Source of the DNA: Selaginella moellendorffii
Lineage: Eukaryota > Streptophyta > Lycopodiopsida > Selaginellales > Selaginellaceae
DNA: 64,000 bases
Reading direction: 5' to 3'
Assembly (NCBI RefSeq): GCF_000143415.4
Contig: NW_003314264.1
Coordinates: forward strand, 2,515,444 to 2,579,443
In this document: positions 39,311 to 49,820 of the stretch, piece after piece
Layout of the letters: each line of letters opens with the position of its first letter
Position numbering within the stretch: position 1 is the stretch's first letter
Notes under the pieces: model-generated
The model's database searches: none
What the model was told of the DNA's origin: nothing
The model's input: the letters and a program-made list of their open reading frames with translations, nothing else
Translations under genes and position numbers: made by a program

Positions 39311-41528
39311 ATGCAGCACCAACACGCTGGCTATGGCGCCGCTACTCCAGGTATGACGCCCGCCTATCCATCGCCATCGCCGCCTTCCTACGCTTCGCCG
39401 CCATCGAATCCCCCGTATTATCACCCCAGCAGCTACGCGAATTACGCCCCAAGCTCCCCCATTCTCTCCTCCTCCTCCGCGGATTACCTCGCCTCCTATC
39501 CCGGATCCACAGCACAGGAGAGCGGCGCTGGGATGTATGCACAGATCCCGGCTTACGCTCCACCGCCGCCCGATCCAGCCACTTTCTCGTATTCCACGCA
39601 CGATCCGTCCTATTCGCCGCGAGCTCCTTCGTTTGATCGCCTCCCCTCTCACGAGAGATCGTCGTTTGAGCCGGCCGCCAGTTCTTACACGCATAGTTGG
39701 CCCTCGGCTTATGGAACTTCCGACTACCAGCTTGGTAGGAGCTCGAGTTATGGTGGAGGATATGGCACTGTGGATGCCGCGGTGTACAGTGAGGCAGCGT
39801 CTAGATGGGGATATGAGCCAGCGGTGAGCGAAGAGAATCCACACGCCAGCGATGGAAGATATGGAGGTGTTGCGGAGAAGTCTTCTTCTTACAGCACGGA
39901 GAGTGGTGGCCGAGTGGATTACTCTACTGGAGTTTATGCCTATGATGGTGGAAGTTCTCAGCCGTATGGATCGAGGGGGACCGGATCGGCACGGTGGGCT
40001 TCCGAGAGCAGTAATCCACTCGGGGATCTGCCGAAGTTGGCCAAGGCTTTGCCGAAAGTTGACAGCGAGTCGAGAGGCGGTGGCGTGCAAAAGTATCACG
40101 TAAAGCTTCTACAGGACTCGAGCTCCGTGGGTCTTCCGACGAATGTTGTGTGCCAGGTTTGATCATTACGTTGCGTTTGTTTCTCGATTGCTGTAAACTC
40201 TCCTGCTTACACAGATCGGTTTGGATGGAGTTCGACTTGTTGATCCAAGCTCCGGACGGACCTTGCGAATTTATCCTCTCGACACTATTACGAAGTGGGA
40301 AGTAAGTTCTGAAGCATGAATTTAGAGAGTTTCTCAAGTTTTGGTTGCAGGTTAATGAGCCATCGGTGTTTACGTTCTGGGCCAAGAGCGCTGTCGATTT
40401 TGAGCAACGTAGAACAAGGTTACAGTCCAGTGCTTCCACCACGAATGCCATATTGGATACTTTAACTGCAGCATGTGTTCAGGTATTTGTTTAATTTGTA
40501 ACCTTGTAAAGTAAATCAGAGTTTTCGGTGTAGCTATGTGAAATGGTTGGGAAAAGTGACGCAGCGAAGGCTTCGATTTCTTCAATTGTCACCCCTGAGA
40601 AGAAGTTTACCTTCTCAGAATGGCTTACTCGTTCCAAGGCACCAGTTCAAGAAGAAAAGGATCATTGGGTATGTTTTTTGAATTGGTGCATGATATCCCT
40701 ATTGCGTTTGTTTAGGTTCCAGACGAAGCGGTGACAAAATGTACAGCTTGTTCGAGTGACTTCGGGCCTTTTCTTCGGAGAGTAAGTATATCGATATTAA
40801 GCTGGCATGGTTTCACAGTTATCTTCGTGATTAACAGCACCATTGCCGGAATTGCGGTGATATATTTTGTGACAAGTGCACACGCGGAAGAACAGCCTTG
40901 ACATCCGATGAAGATGCACAGATTGTTCGTGTTTGTGACCGTTGTCTGGTAAGATTTTGACATTTCTCAAACCTTGACTGACGCTCTCTGTGACAGGCTG
41001 AGGTTACACAAAGGCTGACCAACACGAAAGAGACTAGCAACAAGTTTGCATCTCAGCAGTCACATGAAGATCTTGCGAAGAAGCTTCAGGTTTGGTACTG
41101 CCTTGAGATATGACAAGTTCTGATTCGTCAAAGCTGCTCGAACAGGAGGAACTGGAACGTAATGCTCCGCCACGGAAGACTGTTGACAAGTTGTCAGGTC
41201 AAACGTCCTTACTCAACTGCAGCAAGTGCGGGAGCGTTTCAATCGTAACAGGAAGCACAGCCGGATGTCCGACTTGTGGTTCGGATGCGTCTGGGGGTCG
41301 AAATGGAGTAACTAGGAGAACTTCAAGATCAACCGACGGTAGCAGACGCCGCACGCGAGACGTTGCTTGTCCAACTTGCACAGTGCATCTGGAGGTGCGT
41401 GGTTCTGTTTGTATCACGTCCGACTGTCGAAGCTAAGCTACTTTCTTGTACAGGTTGAGGTTCCGAGCTTCGGATCGGAGACGGTAGAGTGTGGTGTCTG
41501 CCAGCATCCTTTCCTGGTGAGCGCATAG
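39311..41528 (+). CDS. FREE1: FREE1/FYVE1, plant ESCRT-associated FYVE protein
   Basis: Nine exons join in frame: 39311-40156, 40215-40301, 40351-40482, 40534-40668, 40716-40781, 40838-40948, 40997-41089, 41146-41394 and 41454-41528, giving 597 residues, close to the ~600 of the Arabidopsis protein. The first 250 residues are Pro/Tyr/Ser-rich and disordered. A lipid-binding-like segment follows, then a FYVE finger with C409, C412, RRHHCRNCG (C425, C428) and CDKCTRGR, then a coiled region and two Cys pairs (CSKCG, CPTCG). FREE1 binds PI3P on multivesicular bodies and joins ESCRT-I for sorting of ubiquitinated cargo, vacuole formation and autophagy. A PTAP/PSAP-type VPS23-binding motif is not evident in the disordered part. 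Confidence 0.93.
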
Positions 41529-41924
41529 ATCGGTAGGGAGGTAATAGAGTGTCGTGGCGATGTAAAGTGGGCACATTGGAGTTAAAATTATTGCCTTTAA
41601 CCTGTGTCTCAAAAACAGTTCACAATCTAGATAGACTAAAAAACATTTGGAGGCAAGGTGATAAGCCTTCTCTTTCAGTTTTTTCCTTCTCTCTGAAGAC
41701 TCACTTGTTTTGAAGAAACATTTGGTGGCAAGGTAAGAAGCCTCTCTTTCGGTTCGTTTTCTTCTCTCTCTGAAGACTCACTTGTTTCGAAGAACAGGGT
41801 TTTCTACCTTCTACTTTTCCAGAGCTCCACTGAACAGCCATGTCAAAGAGGAAAACCGTTATTGGATTCGGTAAAAATTAAATCTTACATCCGTTATTTC
41901 TAAAAAATGACTCCGGCTTTTGGC
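41529..41924. other. Intergenic between convergent FREE1 and extensin
   Basis: This 396-bp spacer should hold both 3' UTRs. Much of it is the tandem duplication at 41641-41792. Nothing else is recognised. Confidence 0.4.
41641..41792. repeat. Tandem duplication of a ~76-bp unit
   Basis: Copies at 41641-41715 and 41716-41792 begin AAACATTTGG.GGCAAGGT and end GAAGACTCACTTGTTT.GAAG. They differ by several substitutions and small indels and contain pyrimidine-rich CTTCTCTCT tracts. Confidence 0.8.
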
Positions 41925-42309
41925 TCAGTACGCTGGCGGCGGTGGCGACTTGTACTCTGGAGATGGATCATATTTGGGAGGAGGCGGGGATTTGTACAGG
42001 TAGACAGGTGATGGATCATACTTGGGCGGTGGTGGGGACTTGTACTCGTACACTGGGCTTGGATCATACTTGGGAGGTGGTGGCGACTTGTACTCGTAGA
42101 CCGGTGATGGATCATACTTGGGAGGTGGTGGCGACTTGTACTCGTAGACCGGTGATGGATCATACTTGGGAGGGGGCGGGGACTTGTACTCGTACACTGG
42201 AGATGGATCGTACTTGGGAGGGGGCGGGGACTTGTACTCGTACACTGGAGATGGATCGTACTTGGGAGGAGGCGGGGACTTGTATCTCGTACACTGGAGA
42301 TGGATCATA
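41925..42309 (-). CDS. Extensin (SPPPP hydroxyproline-rich glycoprotein), 3' fragment next to assembly gap
   Basis: The sequence codes repeats of SPPPPKYDPSPVYEYK and ends PEYKSPPPPAY with a stop at 41925. Its 5' part is lost in the run of Ns. One extra base in the repeat at 42283-42287 (TGTATCTCG instead of TGTACTCG) shifts the frame right beside the gap, which looks like an assembly or consensus error. Because the next segment has its own stop (42756), this may be a second tandem extensin gene or a misassembled part of the same repeat. Confidence 0.65.
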
Positions 42310-42746
42310 NNNNNNNNNNNNNNNNNNNNNNNNNNNNNNNNNNNNNNNNNNNNNNNNNNNNNNNNNNNNNNNNNNNNNNNNNNNNNNNNNNNNNNNNNNN
42401 NNNNNNNNNNNNNNNNNNNNNNNNNNNNNNNNNNNNNNNNNNNNNNNNNNNNNNNNNNNNNNNNNNNNNNNNNNNNNNNNNNNNNNNNNNNNNNNNNNNN
42501 NNNNNNNNNNNNNNNNNNNNNNNNNNNNNNNNNNNNNNNNNNNNNNNNNNNNNNNNNNNNNNNNNNNNNNNNNNNNNNNNNNNNNNNNNNNNNNNNNNNN
42601 NNNNNNNNNNNNNNNNNNNNNNNNNNNNNNNNNNNNNNNNNNNNNNNNNNNNNNNNNNNNNNNNNNNNNNNNNNNNNNNNNNNNNNNNNNNNNNNNNNNN
42701 NNNNNNNNNNNNNNNNNNNNNNNNNNNNNNNNNNNNNNNNNNNNNN
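42310..42746. other. Assembly gap (437 N)
   Basis: The gap lies inside extensin repeats and probably marks a collapsed or unresolved repeat array. The true length is unknown. Confidence 0.99.
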
Positions 42747-42755
42747 GGGGAGGAT

Positions 42756-44039
42756 CTACTTCGCGGGTGGTGGCGGAGATTTGTAGTAGTAAAGTGGTGG
42801 AGGTGGCGACTTGTACTTATACACTGGCGAAGGATCATACTTGGGAGGAGGTGGAGACTTGTATTCGTACTTTGGTGGCGGTGGGGAGGTGTACTTGTAC
42901 ACTGGGGATGGATCGTATTTCGGTGGTGGTGGAGACTTGTATTCGTACTTTGGTGGCGGTGGGGAGGTGTACTTGTACACCGGGGATGGATCGTACTTCG
43001 GTGGTGGAGGGGATTTGTATTCGTACTTTGGTGGCGGTGGGGACTTGTATTGGTAGACAGGAGATGGATCATACTTGGGCGGAGGTGGAGGGGACTTGTA
43101 TTCGTACTTGGGTGGAGGGGGACTCTTGTACTGGTAGACTGGAGATGGATCGTACTTTGGTGGAGGTGGAGGCGATTTATATTCGTACTTTGGTGGAGGC
43201 GGGCTCTTGTACTGGTATACGGGAGATGGATCATACTTCGGTGGAGGTGGGGATTTGTATTCATACTTAGGTGGGGGCGGACTCTTGTACTCGTAAACAG
43301 GCGACGGATCGTATTTCACAGGGGGTGGAGGGGATTTGTATTCGTACTTTGGTGGGGGCGGGGACTTGTACTCATACACCGGTGAAGGATCGTACTTGGG
43401 AGGAGGTGGAGACTTGTACTCGTACTTTGGCGGGGGCGGCGACTTGTACTCATACACCGGTGAAGGGTCGTACTTAGGAGGAGGTGGAGACTTGTACTCG
43501 TATTTTGGTGGTGGTGGTGACTTATACTCATACACAGGTGATGGATCATACTTTGGTGGTGGTGGCGGGGACTTATATTCGTATTTCGGCGGAGGGGGGG
43601 ATTTGTACTCGTACACCGGTGAAGGATCATACTTGGGGGGTGGAGGCGATTTGTACTCGTACACTGGTGATGGATCATACTTGAGTGGTGGAGGTGGAGA
43701 TTTGTACTCATACTTCGGTGGTGGAGGCGATTTGTACTCATACACTGGTGATGGATCATACTTCAGGGGTGGAGGTGGAGATTTGTACTCGTACTTGGGG
43801 GGTGGAGGCGATTTGTACTCGTACACTGGTGATGGATCATACTTGGGGGGTGGAGGCGATTTGTACTCATACACAGGTGATGGATCATACTCTGGAGGTG
43901 GAGGAGACTTGTATTCGTATTTTGGTGGAGGAGGAGACTTGTAGTCGGGGGATGGAGGGTCAACGTCATATGCATTTGCTACTAGTACCATTAGAAGCAG
44001 TGGTACGAGGCCGAGGCCTCGTACTTGAGAGGTCCTCAT
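42756..44039 (-). CDS. Extensin, SPPPP/YEYK repeat cell-wall glycoprotein
   Basis: A single open frame of 427 residues. It starts MRTSQVRGLGLVPLLLMVLVANA, a signal peptide, so the protein is secreted. The mature part is a tandem array of SPPPPKYEYK and SPPPPKYDPSPVYEYK units. Ser-(Pro)4 blocks become hydroxylated and arabinosylated, and YEYK/YYYK tyrosines allow isodityrosine cross-links, so the protein hardens the wall. It ends LYYYKSPPPPAK with a TAG at 42756, ten bases before the gap. The start at 44039 was chosen over an upstream in-frame Met because of the signal peptide. The plus strand of the array shows long glycine-rich shadow frames without meaning. Confidence 0.9.
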   Translation of the reverse strand: MRTSQVRGLGLVPLLLMVLVANAYDVDPPSPDYKSPPPPKYEYKSPPPPEYDPSPVYEYKSPPPPKYDPSPVYEYKSPPPPKYEYKSPPPPLKYDPSPVYEYKSPPPPKYEYKSPPPPLKYDPSPVYEYKSPPPPKYDPSPVYEYKSPPPPKYEYKSPPPPPKYDPSPVYEYKSPPPPKYEYKSPPPPKYDPSPVYEYKSPPPPKYEYKSPPPPKYDPSPVYEYKSPPPPKYEYKSPPPPVKYDPSPVYEYKSPPPPKYEYKSPPPPKYDPSPVYQYKSPPPPKYEYKSPPPPPKYDPSPVYQYKSPPPPKYEYKSPPPPPKYDPSPVYQYKSPPPPKYEYKSPPPPKYDPSPVYKYTSPPPPKYEYKSPPPPKYDPSPVYKYTSPPPPKYEYKSPPPPKYDPSPVYKYKSPPPPLYYYKSPPPPAK

Positions 44040-45613
44040 GGTTGGATCTCCTCCGGCTCCAGTCAGTGCTTTCGAGTTCCACCTGAAGAGAAAAGTGCGA
44101 AGGGATTTCAGAGAAGATCGAATGAAGCACGCCCTGGTGGAGAAGAAGACCGAAAGAGCAACATACCACAAAGTTCCTGGATTAGATTGCTGCTGCTACT
44201 TCTATTCCCCCCCTGTGGCTCTTGGGGACTTCTCGAGCCCCTGGAAACCTGGTCTGCCTTGCCAACATGGCGAGCAGCGCCATTTATACTCGCCAAAGAT
44301 CGTGGTGGTGGCATGGGTTTAAACTAGTCCGCTCGCTTTGGAAAACGCACCCCGCTCTGAATGATTCAAATCTTTGCGGCTGCCAGCCAGTCCGGAACGA
44401 GCATGTTTCACGTAAGTATCATAGTTTTCTGGCTTTGCGATTTCTCTTCTCGTTACTTTCGTCCTTTTTTTCTCCTTGCAGGAACGAGGCCAGACTGTCG
44501 AGAGAGAAAGAAAGAGAGGAAACGAGCCTCCGTGTTTTCTCACGATGGCTCTGCCTTGACTTTGAGATATCAAGTGGGGCACACGCGGATCAACGACTAA
44601 GTAGCGAAAACACGGCCAGCCATGGCAACATAGCCGGGAACGCAATCGTGTCCCTCATGGTTCTCAAAGTCACAGTCACTGTGGGTCACATAGTCACATG
44701 AGATCATGGCGCCAGTACCGAGTTTTTTTACTAAACTTTGTGCGCGCGGCCAGAATCCACAAGTTAACTGGCCAAAGGGATCATGGGCGAATTTAAAGCT
44801 GGGAAGCAGGCTCGAAAGCAGCAAAGCTCAAGAGTTGAAAACTTTACTCTTTTGAAATGGATTCGATTTGTTTTTTTGTGTGTTTGTTTGATCGAGAATC
44901 ATCCAAGCCAAAAGTCTTCCAGCAGAGGAATCGGGTTTAGTGCCTTGTGTTCCGCTACTGTGATCAGCCATTTAATGGATTGTCTTCTCCTGGATCTTTG
45001 CACACGTTTTCACTGGTCTTGTAAGTGGAAGAGATTTTTTACACTGTAACTTGCATTTCACTCGTTTACAGATCTAATTGTTATCATCAAAGAGATGCGA
45101 AGGAGCTGACTTGCGGCCGTGAATGCTCCCATGTGTTCTTGGAAGTCGAGGGAAAGGTTTTGTGTGTCATGTTTGTGGCCCTTTATAAGTCGTGAGCCAA
45201 ACAATTAAAATAAAATACAATAAAGGATATGTTTTTAAAGGGAATTAAATTTACATTCTGTTATTTATAAAATTTGAGTTTTATTCTTTTAATGTATTAA
45301 AGGGGAATAACTTCTATCAAATTATTATAAGTTCTGATAACTTATAAATTGATATCAATAAATTCTTTTTCTTTTTTTATAATTGCATCGCCATGTTTAA
45401 GATTCTGCATTACACAATAACCATTTTAATTTAATGCCAAGAGCATGATTATAAAAGACTTGTAATAGTTAATCTTTGCAATAAAGCAAATATATAAAAT
45501 AAAATACATTATTGCCGTTTAAATTTTTTATAAAGTATCAATTATATTTAAAATGAAAATTCTAAAAAATGAAAAATTTTATACTAATAACTTCAAATTT
45601 TTTAGACAAACAT
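44040..45613. other. Extensin upstream region and AT-rich spacer
   Basis: About 1.6 kb without a recognised gene. The first 300 bp hold the extensin promoter. From about 45190 the sequence turns strongly AT-rich up to the stop of the next PPR gene, similar to other decayed islands in this window. Confidence 0.45.
44282..44288 (-). promoter_or_regulatory. Possible TATA box of the extensin gene
   Basis: The minus strand reads TATAAAT within GAGTATAAATGGCGC, about 245 bp upstream of the extensin start codon. It is the best TATA-like element there, with GC-rich flanks. Position relative to the true transcription start is unknown. Confidence 0.4.
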
Positions 45614-47218
45614 TTACAAGTCATGTTGCTTATGATGTATGTTTGCAAGCAAGACATAAGCAGCCGCATTTCCAGAATCCATGCGAAGGAGATTACTTGC
45701 GGCCCATGTACCATGGCAAAGGTTTCCATATGTTCTGCAAGCACCAAGGAAACAAACCCACTCAAGGGGGCCAATCTCAAATGGCATGCTGTCGATGAGC
45801 TCCAGTGCGTCTTGCAAATACGTTGCTCTCGCAAGCAAGTCCAGGATGCAGCAGTAGTGCTGCTTTACGGGGATCAGTCCGTAGTCCACAAACATCGATC
45901 CAAAGCAGCTCCTTGCACGCAAAATTATCCCCAAGTGACTGCAAGAAAACAATACCATTGCGAAGCATATCTCGTCTGGTGTCTCCACAGTGGTCATGGA
46001 GTTAAACACACATATTACATCGCCAAAACAACCGGCTTGCCAGTAAGACGAAACTAGAGCGCTCCACGAGATGCAGCTGTGGCTAGGCATGGTATCAAAG
46101 ACCATTACGGAATTTCGCAGATGCCCCTTTTGGGCATATGCCAGCACTAGACAGTTCCACGTTACAAGGCTTCGAACGGGCATCTTATCAAAGATAAACC
46201 TTGCGTTCTCCAAATCACCGTCCTGCGTGTGGGCCCAGATCATACAGTTGCAAGACACAACGCTCCTCTCCGGCATATTTCTAAACAAACGCTTGGCATC
46301 ATCAAGATAGCCTGACCCGGTATATGCTGCGAGAAGGGCATTCCATGTCACCACGTCACGCTGCGACATTGTGTCGAATACATCCTTTGCTTCCTCCAGC
46401 TGACGCGCTTGTCCGTACATCGCAACCAATGCCGTGCACGAGAATCGGTCAAGTTCAGGGACAGCATCGTAAAGATGCTTAGCCTCCGCAAGGTGCCCCG
46501 CTTGGGCATATGCCGCCAGCATGGAGTTCCACGTCACCATGTTTGCCTCTGGCATGTGGCTGAAACACCAGTTGCATTCTTCCACGTGGCCTTCCCGGGC
46601 AAATGCTGCCAGCATGGCATTACAGCAGACTAAAGTCGTCTGTGGCATCTCGCTGTAGATACTCTTTGCTTCGTCGAGGTAGCCTCCGTGGGAATATCCA
46701 ACAAGCATCGAGGTCCAGGAAAAGGTATCTCGCACGGGCATTGTGTCAAACACATATCTCGCCTCCTCGAGATGCCCGTGACGAGAATATGCAAAAAGCA
46801 TCGTGTTCCACAGAACAATATTCCTCTGTGGCACTGAATCGAACAGACCCTTTGCCTCCTCCAAATACCCATGCTGGGAATATGCCGACATCATAACGCC
46901 CCACGACACGAGATTCCGCAGTGGCATGATGTCGAACGCCCACTTGGCATCTGCAAGATACCCGTTCTGGGAATATGCGACCTGCATGAGCACCCACGAG
47001 AAAGAATCTCTAATCCCGTCCATGGAATCAAACACATTGCGCGCGTCTCCAGCACTCCCACACTTGCCATACATCTCAATGAGCTTGTTACACAAGAAAA
47101 CATCTCTGCAGACGTTTGTTAGGGAAACAGTAACTTGGGAGTGAATTTCCCTAGCCTTGGCAAGAGAGCTGCAGGCCTGTATAAGCTCCAAGGATTCATC
47201 TCTTTGCAACACTGGCAT
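45614..47218 (-). CDS. PLS-type pentatricopeptide repeat protein, intronless, truncated C terminus
   Basis: A single frame of 534 residues. It starts MPVLQRDESLELIQACSSLAKAREIHSQV and is made almost wholly of short PPR units such as NTMLFAYSRHGHLEEARYVFDTMPVRD. Many successive ~31-residue S-like units give a regular solenoid of about fourteen repeats. It reaches the E-domain lead-in (QHYCCILDLLARATYLQDA and WVCFLGACRTYGN) and stops at LLANIHHKQHDL, without an E or DYW domain. The stop falls where the sequence becomes AT-rich, so a truncation of a longer gene is possible. No clear transit peptide is seen. The role would be organellar RNA binding. Confidence 0.9.
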   Translation of the reverse strand: MPVLQRDESLELIQACSSLAKAREIHSQVTVSLTNVCRDVFLCNKLIEMYGKCGSAGDARNVFDSMDGIRDSFSWVLMQVAYSQNGYLADAKWAFDIMPLRNLVSWGVMMSAYSQHGYLEEAKGLFDSVPQRNIVLWNTMLFAYSRHGHLEEARYVFDTMPVRDTFSWTSMLVGYSHGGYLDEAKSIYSEMPQTTLVCCNAMLAAFAREGHVEECNWCFSHMPEANMVTWNSMLAAYAQAGHLAEAKHLYDAVPELDRFSCTALVAMYGQARQLEEAKDVFDTMSQRDVVTWNALLAAYTGSGYLDDAKRLFRNMPERSVVSCNCMIWAHTQDGDLENARFIFDKMPVRSLVTWNCLVLAYAQKGHLRNSVMVFDTMPSHSCISWSALVSSYWQAGCFGDVICVFNSMTTVETPDEICFAMVLFSCSHLGIILRARSCFGSMFVDYGLIPVKQHYCCILDLLARATYLQDALELIDSMPFEIGPLEWVCFLGACRTYGNLCHGTWAASNLLRMDSGNAAAYVLLANIHHKQHDL

Positions 47219-47505
47219 GTAAAGCTATCCTTGCATTATTATCATTCTCTTCAAAGCCATGGACCCATGCAAGAAAAGTTGGCTGTCTTTTGAAATAATT
47301 TGAGCTGCTTTTTCATGCCAGGCATATCTTTGGGGAAGAGTAGTGCTCTGGATTCACTGCAAAAGCCCAGACTGCTAAAGTATATAATGCTGACATATTC
47401 TCTTTGTTTCCAATCTCAAAAATATTGTTCGGTCTCCTCCTCGACGACTGGCGTTGACCTGTTTTGAGCAAAGCTTGTTGTCGTCGTGTCGCCTATGAAA
47501 GATAG
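47219..47505. other. Intergenic, PPR upstream / SBP-box downstream
   Basis: Short spacer between two minus-strand genes. No structure recognised. Confidence 0.35.
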
Positions 47506-48529
47506 TCAGTCGGTGTTTTCGAGTTGAAATTCTATGGTTATGGTTTCACCTGTGTCCGTAGTGTATTTGCGTTTGGAGCTCTCTTCTACATCTGCAGGGC
47601 CTTTGCAAGGTCCATGGTTCTCGTCTTCTGAAGAAGCTCGAGGCGGGGTTTGCTGGGGCTTCCTCCGCCTACGGTTGTGATCCGCCAGCCTCTTTCGGCA
47701 ACTCCTCTTGCCCTCGTCAAACTCCAACAGTGCATGAAACCTGTAGTAGCATTCACTCATATAGGAGACGAGTGGCAGAACAAGTTACAAAACCAACTTC
47801 AAGTAAAAGTATAGAAACGATTATGAACCTGCTGCATTGCTGGCAAAAGCGCTGGGTCTCGCCGTTGGCAGCAGTGACCATGGAGGCCTTGGAATGCATC
47901 TCACAGACTTTGTGCCTCCTGTGGTAGTGCTTGGCGGTGCTTAGATCCGCTCTACAGCCCAGAGCTTGGCATAGAGGACCAGGCATTGGCTGTGATACCA
48001 CTGAAGAAGAAGCGAGTAACTCCAGGTGACCATGATCTACTGGCCTCGGTCGCTTGCTTGCCAGCAGCGCCACCACTGGCCAATAATCGTCTTCCGTGGA
48101 GAAGTACGTTCTCCTACCCAAATCCAGTCCAATCCTCATGCCGGATTGGTTGATGGGCTGCTCCGGTGATCTTTTCAAGTGCTCCTGGTGCTGCTCGTGG
48201 TGTTGGAGCTGATGTGCTTCTAGCAAGCTACTTGGAGCAGCGACCATGGACGAGTTATAGTGATGAGTACTTAGCTGAGAAGCGCTGCCATTGAAATAGA
48301 CCCAGCCGCTTGACGATGGCGATGGTGTTTTGGTGAGATTATAATCGTTAGACGCAGGAGCACAAGGATTCAGGAAATGCGAAGACGAGTTGAGCAAAAG
48401 AGTGCCATTCAAGCTATCTGTGTTATCGCTTGTGTGATTGATTAGCCAGGTCAAGTCTCCTTCTTGCATTTGCTGCTGCTGCTGTTGTTGAAACCTCAGA
48501 GTGGTGATCATATTCCCCTGGTAGATCAT
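47506..48529 (-). CDS. SBP-box (SPL) transcription factor
   Basis: Two exons, 48529-47829 and 47740-47506, give 311 residues. The SBP domain spans about 185-262: first zinc site C187, C192, C209, H212; second C229, C232, H236, C248; then the bipartite nuclear signal [17 protein letters not shown]. The conserved intron position inside the domain (after QQCSR) is kept. A short motif [11 protein letters not shown] lies ahead of it, as in many SPLs. The N terminus is Gln-, Ser- and His-rich. SBP factors bind GTAC cores and control phase change, branching and reproductive development. No sequence resembling the miR156 target (GTGCTCTCTATC core) was found in the coding exons or the following ~100 bp. 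The start is the first Met; MITTLRF is an alternative. Confidence 0.93.
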
Positions 48530-49681
48530 GTGGTTCTCTTTTTTCTTGGAAAGAACCTTTTCAATGGTTGAAACTTACAGCTCTTCCTTGCTGAGAAATT
48601 TGTCTGGAACGTGCTCAATAGCATTGTAAGGATGGAAGAAAAAGATCTAAGGTACTATAGTCTATCTATGTCTCTCAAGATCCAAGACTCTCTTTGTACT
48701 CTATAAGGAAGAGACACACACGGTTGTCCGTAATCCATTGCTGCTCTCTTAATCAATCAATGCAGGAAGCCATGGAAGTTGCAGGCACAGCAACCGTTGA
48801 TGCAGGATAGATTCTAATGCCTAGCTTTGGCAACGTTGCACTCTGCTAGCCAGCAGATGACCCAGATTTGAATTTTCTAAAATATCTATGGACCATAACA
48901 TATAATTATAGTGTATGGAGGGATGGTCTAAACTTAATTTCAATTTCCTTTGTAAGACTTTTAATTGATTGTGTTGACTTGAGTTGAAGAAAATGAAGGT
49001 TTTAATGAACTTTAAAATATTGAAATATGTAAATATCTGAGCTAAAATTTTCTATTAGATTAAGTCATTTAAAAAAGATAAAGTTTATAAAAACCTATCT
49101 TTTTTAAAGCTATATCATTTTATTGTTATAGTTTGATTTGACTAAATATTTTAACCATTTTTATAGTTGTCATATAGTTATATACTATTCCTTCATTCAA
49201 TTTTTTTTAAAGGTTTTTTGAAGCAAGGAAAATAAAAGATATGTGAATAAGAGTTATAATGCAAAAGAATATGAAAATATTAATTTCATTTCACTATCTC
49301 TATATTACACTCCTAGTCCTTATTACCTATCTGGGAATGTGAAAACTACTCTCACAATGGATAAAAATGTTCTTATTACTTTTGAAATAATAATTCAAAG
49401 TAAGAGAAATAAAAAAGTGAACAACACAGTAGAAAGCACAAAGAAATCTCCTTTATAAAACTTTCTATGACATTTATAATTCATATATTAATTCATTTCA
49501 AAAACTTTATTGCTTGCCTATATTGCAATCCTCCTATATAAAAAGACTAAGGTATATTTTTGCAGTGAATCCCCAATAAAAGTTTTTGGGAGTTGTTTGT
49601 GAATAATGATAAAAGAAATCAAAATCTTTTGAAAGACTCAAAAGTAATATTACATCAAATAATCAACTTTATTTACATTTC
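48530..49681. other. SBP-box upstream region grading into AT-rich transposon island
   Basis: The first ~330 bp are likely leader and promoter. From about 48870 the sequence is AT-rich and includes a decayed frame at 49243-49458 related to the small ORF near 62.0 kb. Confidence 0.45.
49243..49458 (+). pseudogene. Decayed copy of the small transposon-associated ORF
   Basis: The frame reads ENINFISLSLYYTPSPYYLS and ends with IIIQSKRN and VESTKKS. It aligns along its length with the minus-strand ORF at 61876-62133 (DVEYISLPNSPYYTPGDHFS, TTIQSKTTN, AESTKKE). It is AT-shifted and lacks a proper start, so it is a relic of the same element family, on the opposite strand. Confidence 0.6.
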
Positions 49682-49820
49682 TATAACACACCTTATCTAT
49701 CTCCCCTTAAGCCAATTGGAAAAGGCGCAATTGCTTGATGAGAGAGCCCTTAATGGCTATTTTATCCCTATTTACCCCTCAAGGTTCTAAGGATCCATAG
49801 TGACAGTATATCTAAATCTT
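49682..49820 (-). mobile_element. TRIM-family solo LTR, first part (139 bp), split by a later insertion
   Basis: The sequence is the reverse complement of the 162-bp TRIM LTR at 58322-58483. It begins TATAACACACCTTATCTATC and breaks off at AAATCTT, where the large LTR begins. It is preceded by ATTTC (49677-49681), repeated after the second part at 56968-56972. Together the two parts are 139 + 23 = 162 bp, exactly the length of the intact TRIM LTR. Confidence 0.85.

Noticed and set aside
39287-40099. 270-residue minus-strand frame
   Set aside because: It is antisense to the FREE1 first exon and is Arg/Ile-rich without family resemblance.
41942-43270. CRISPR-like regular repeats
   Set aside because: Repeats are contiguous codon-based units of an extensin gene without spacers; the organism is a eukaryote.
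42766-43944. Long plus-strand frames rich in Gly, Tyr and Ser (GGGGDLYSY repeats) that look like glycine-rich proteins
   Set aside because: They are the complement of the SPPPPKYEYK extensin repeats; the minus strand has the signal peptide, start and stop.
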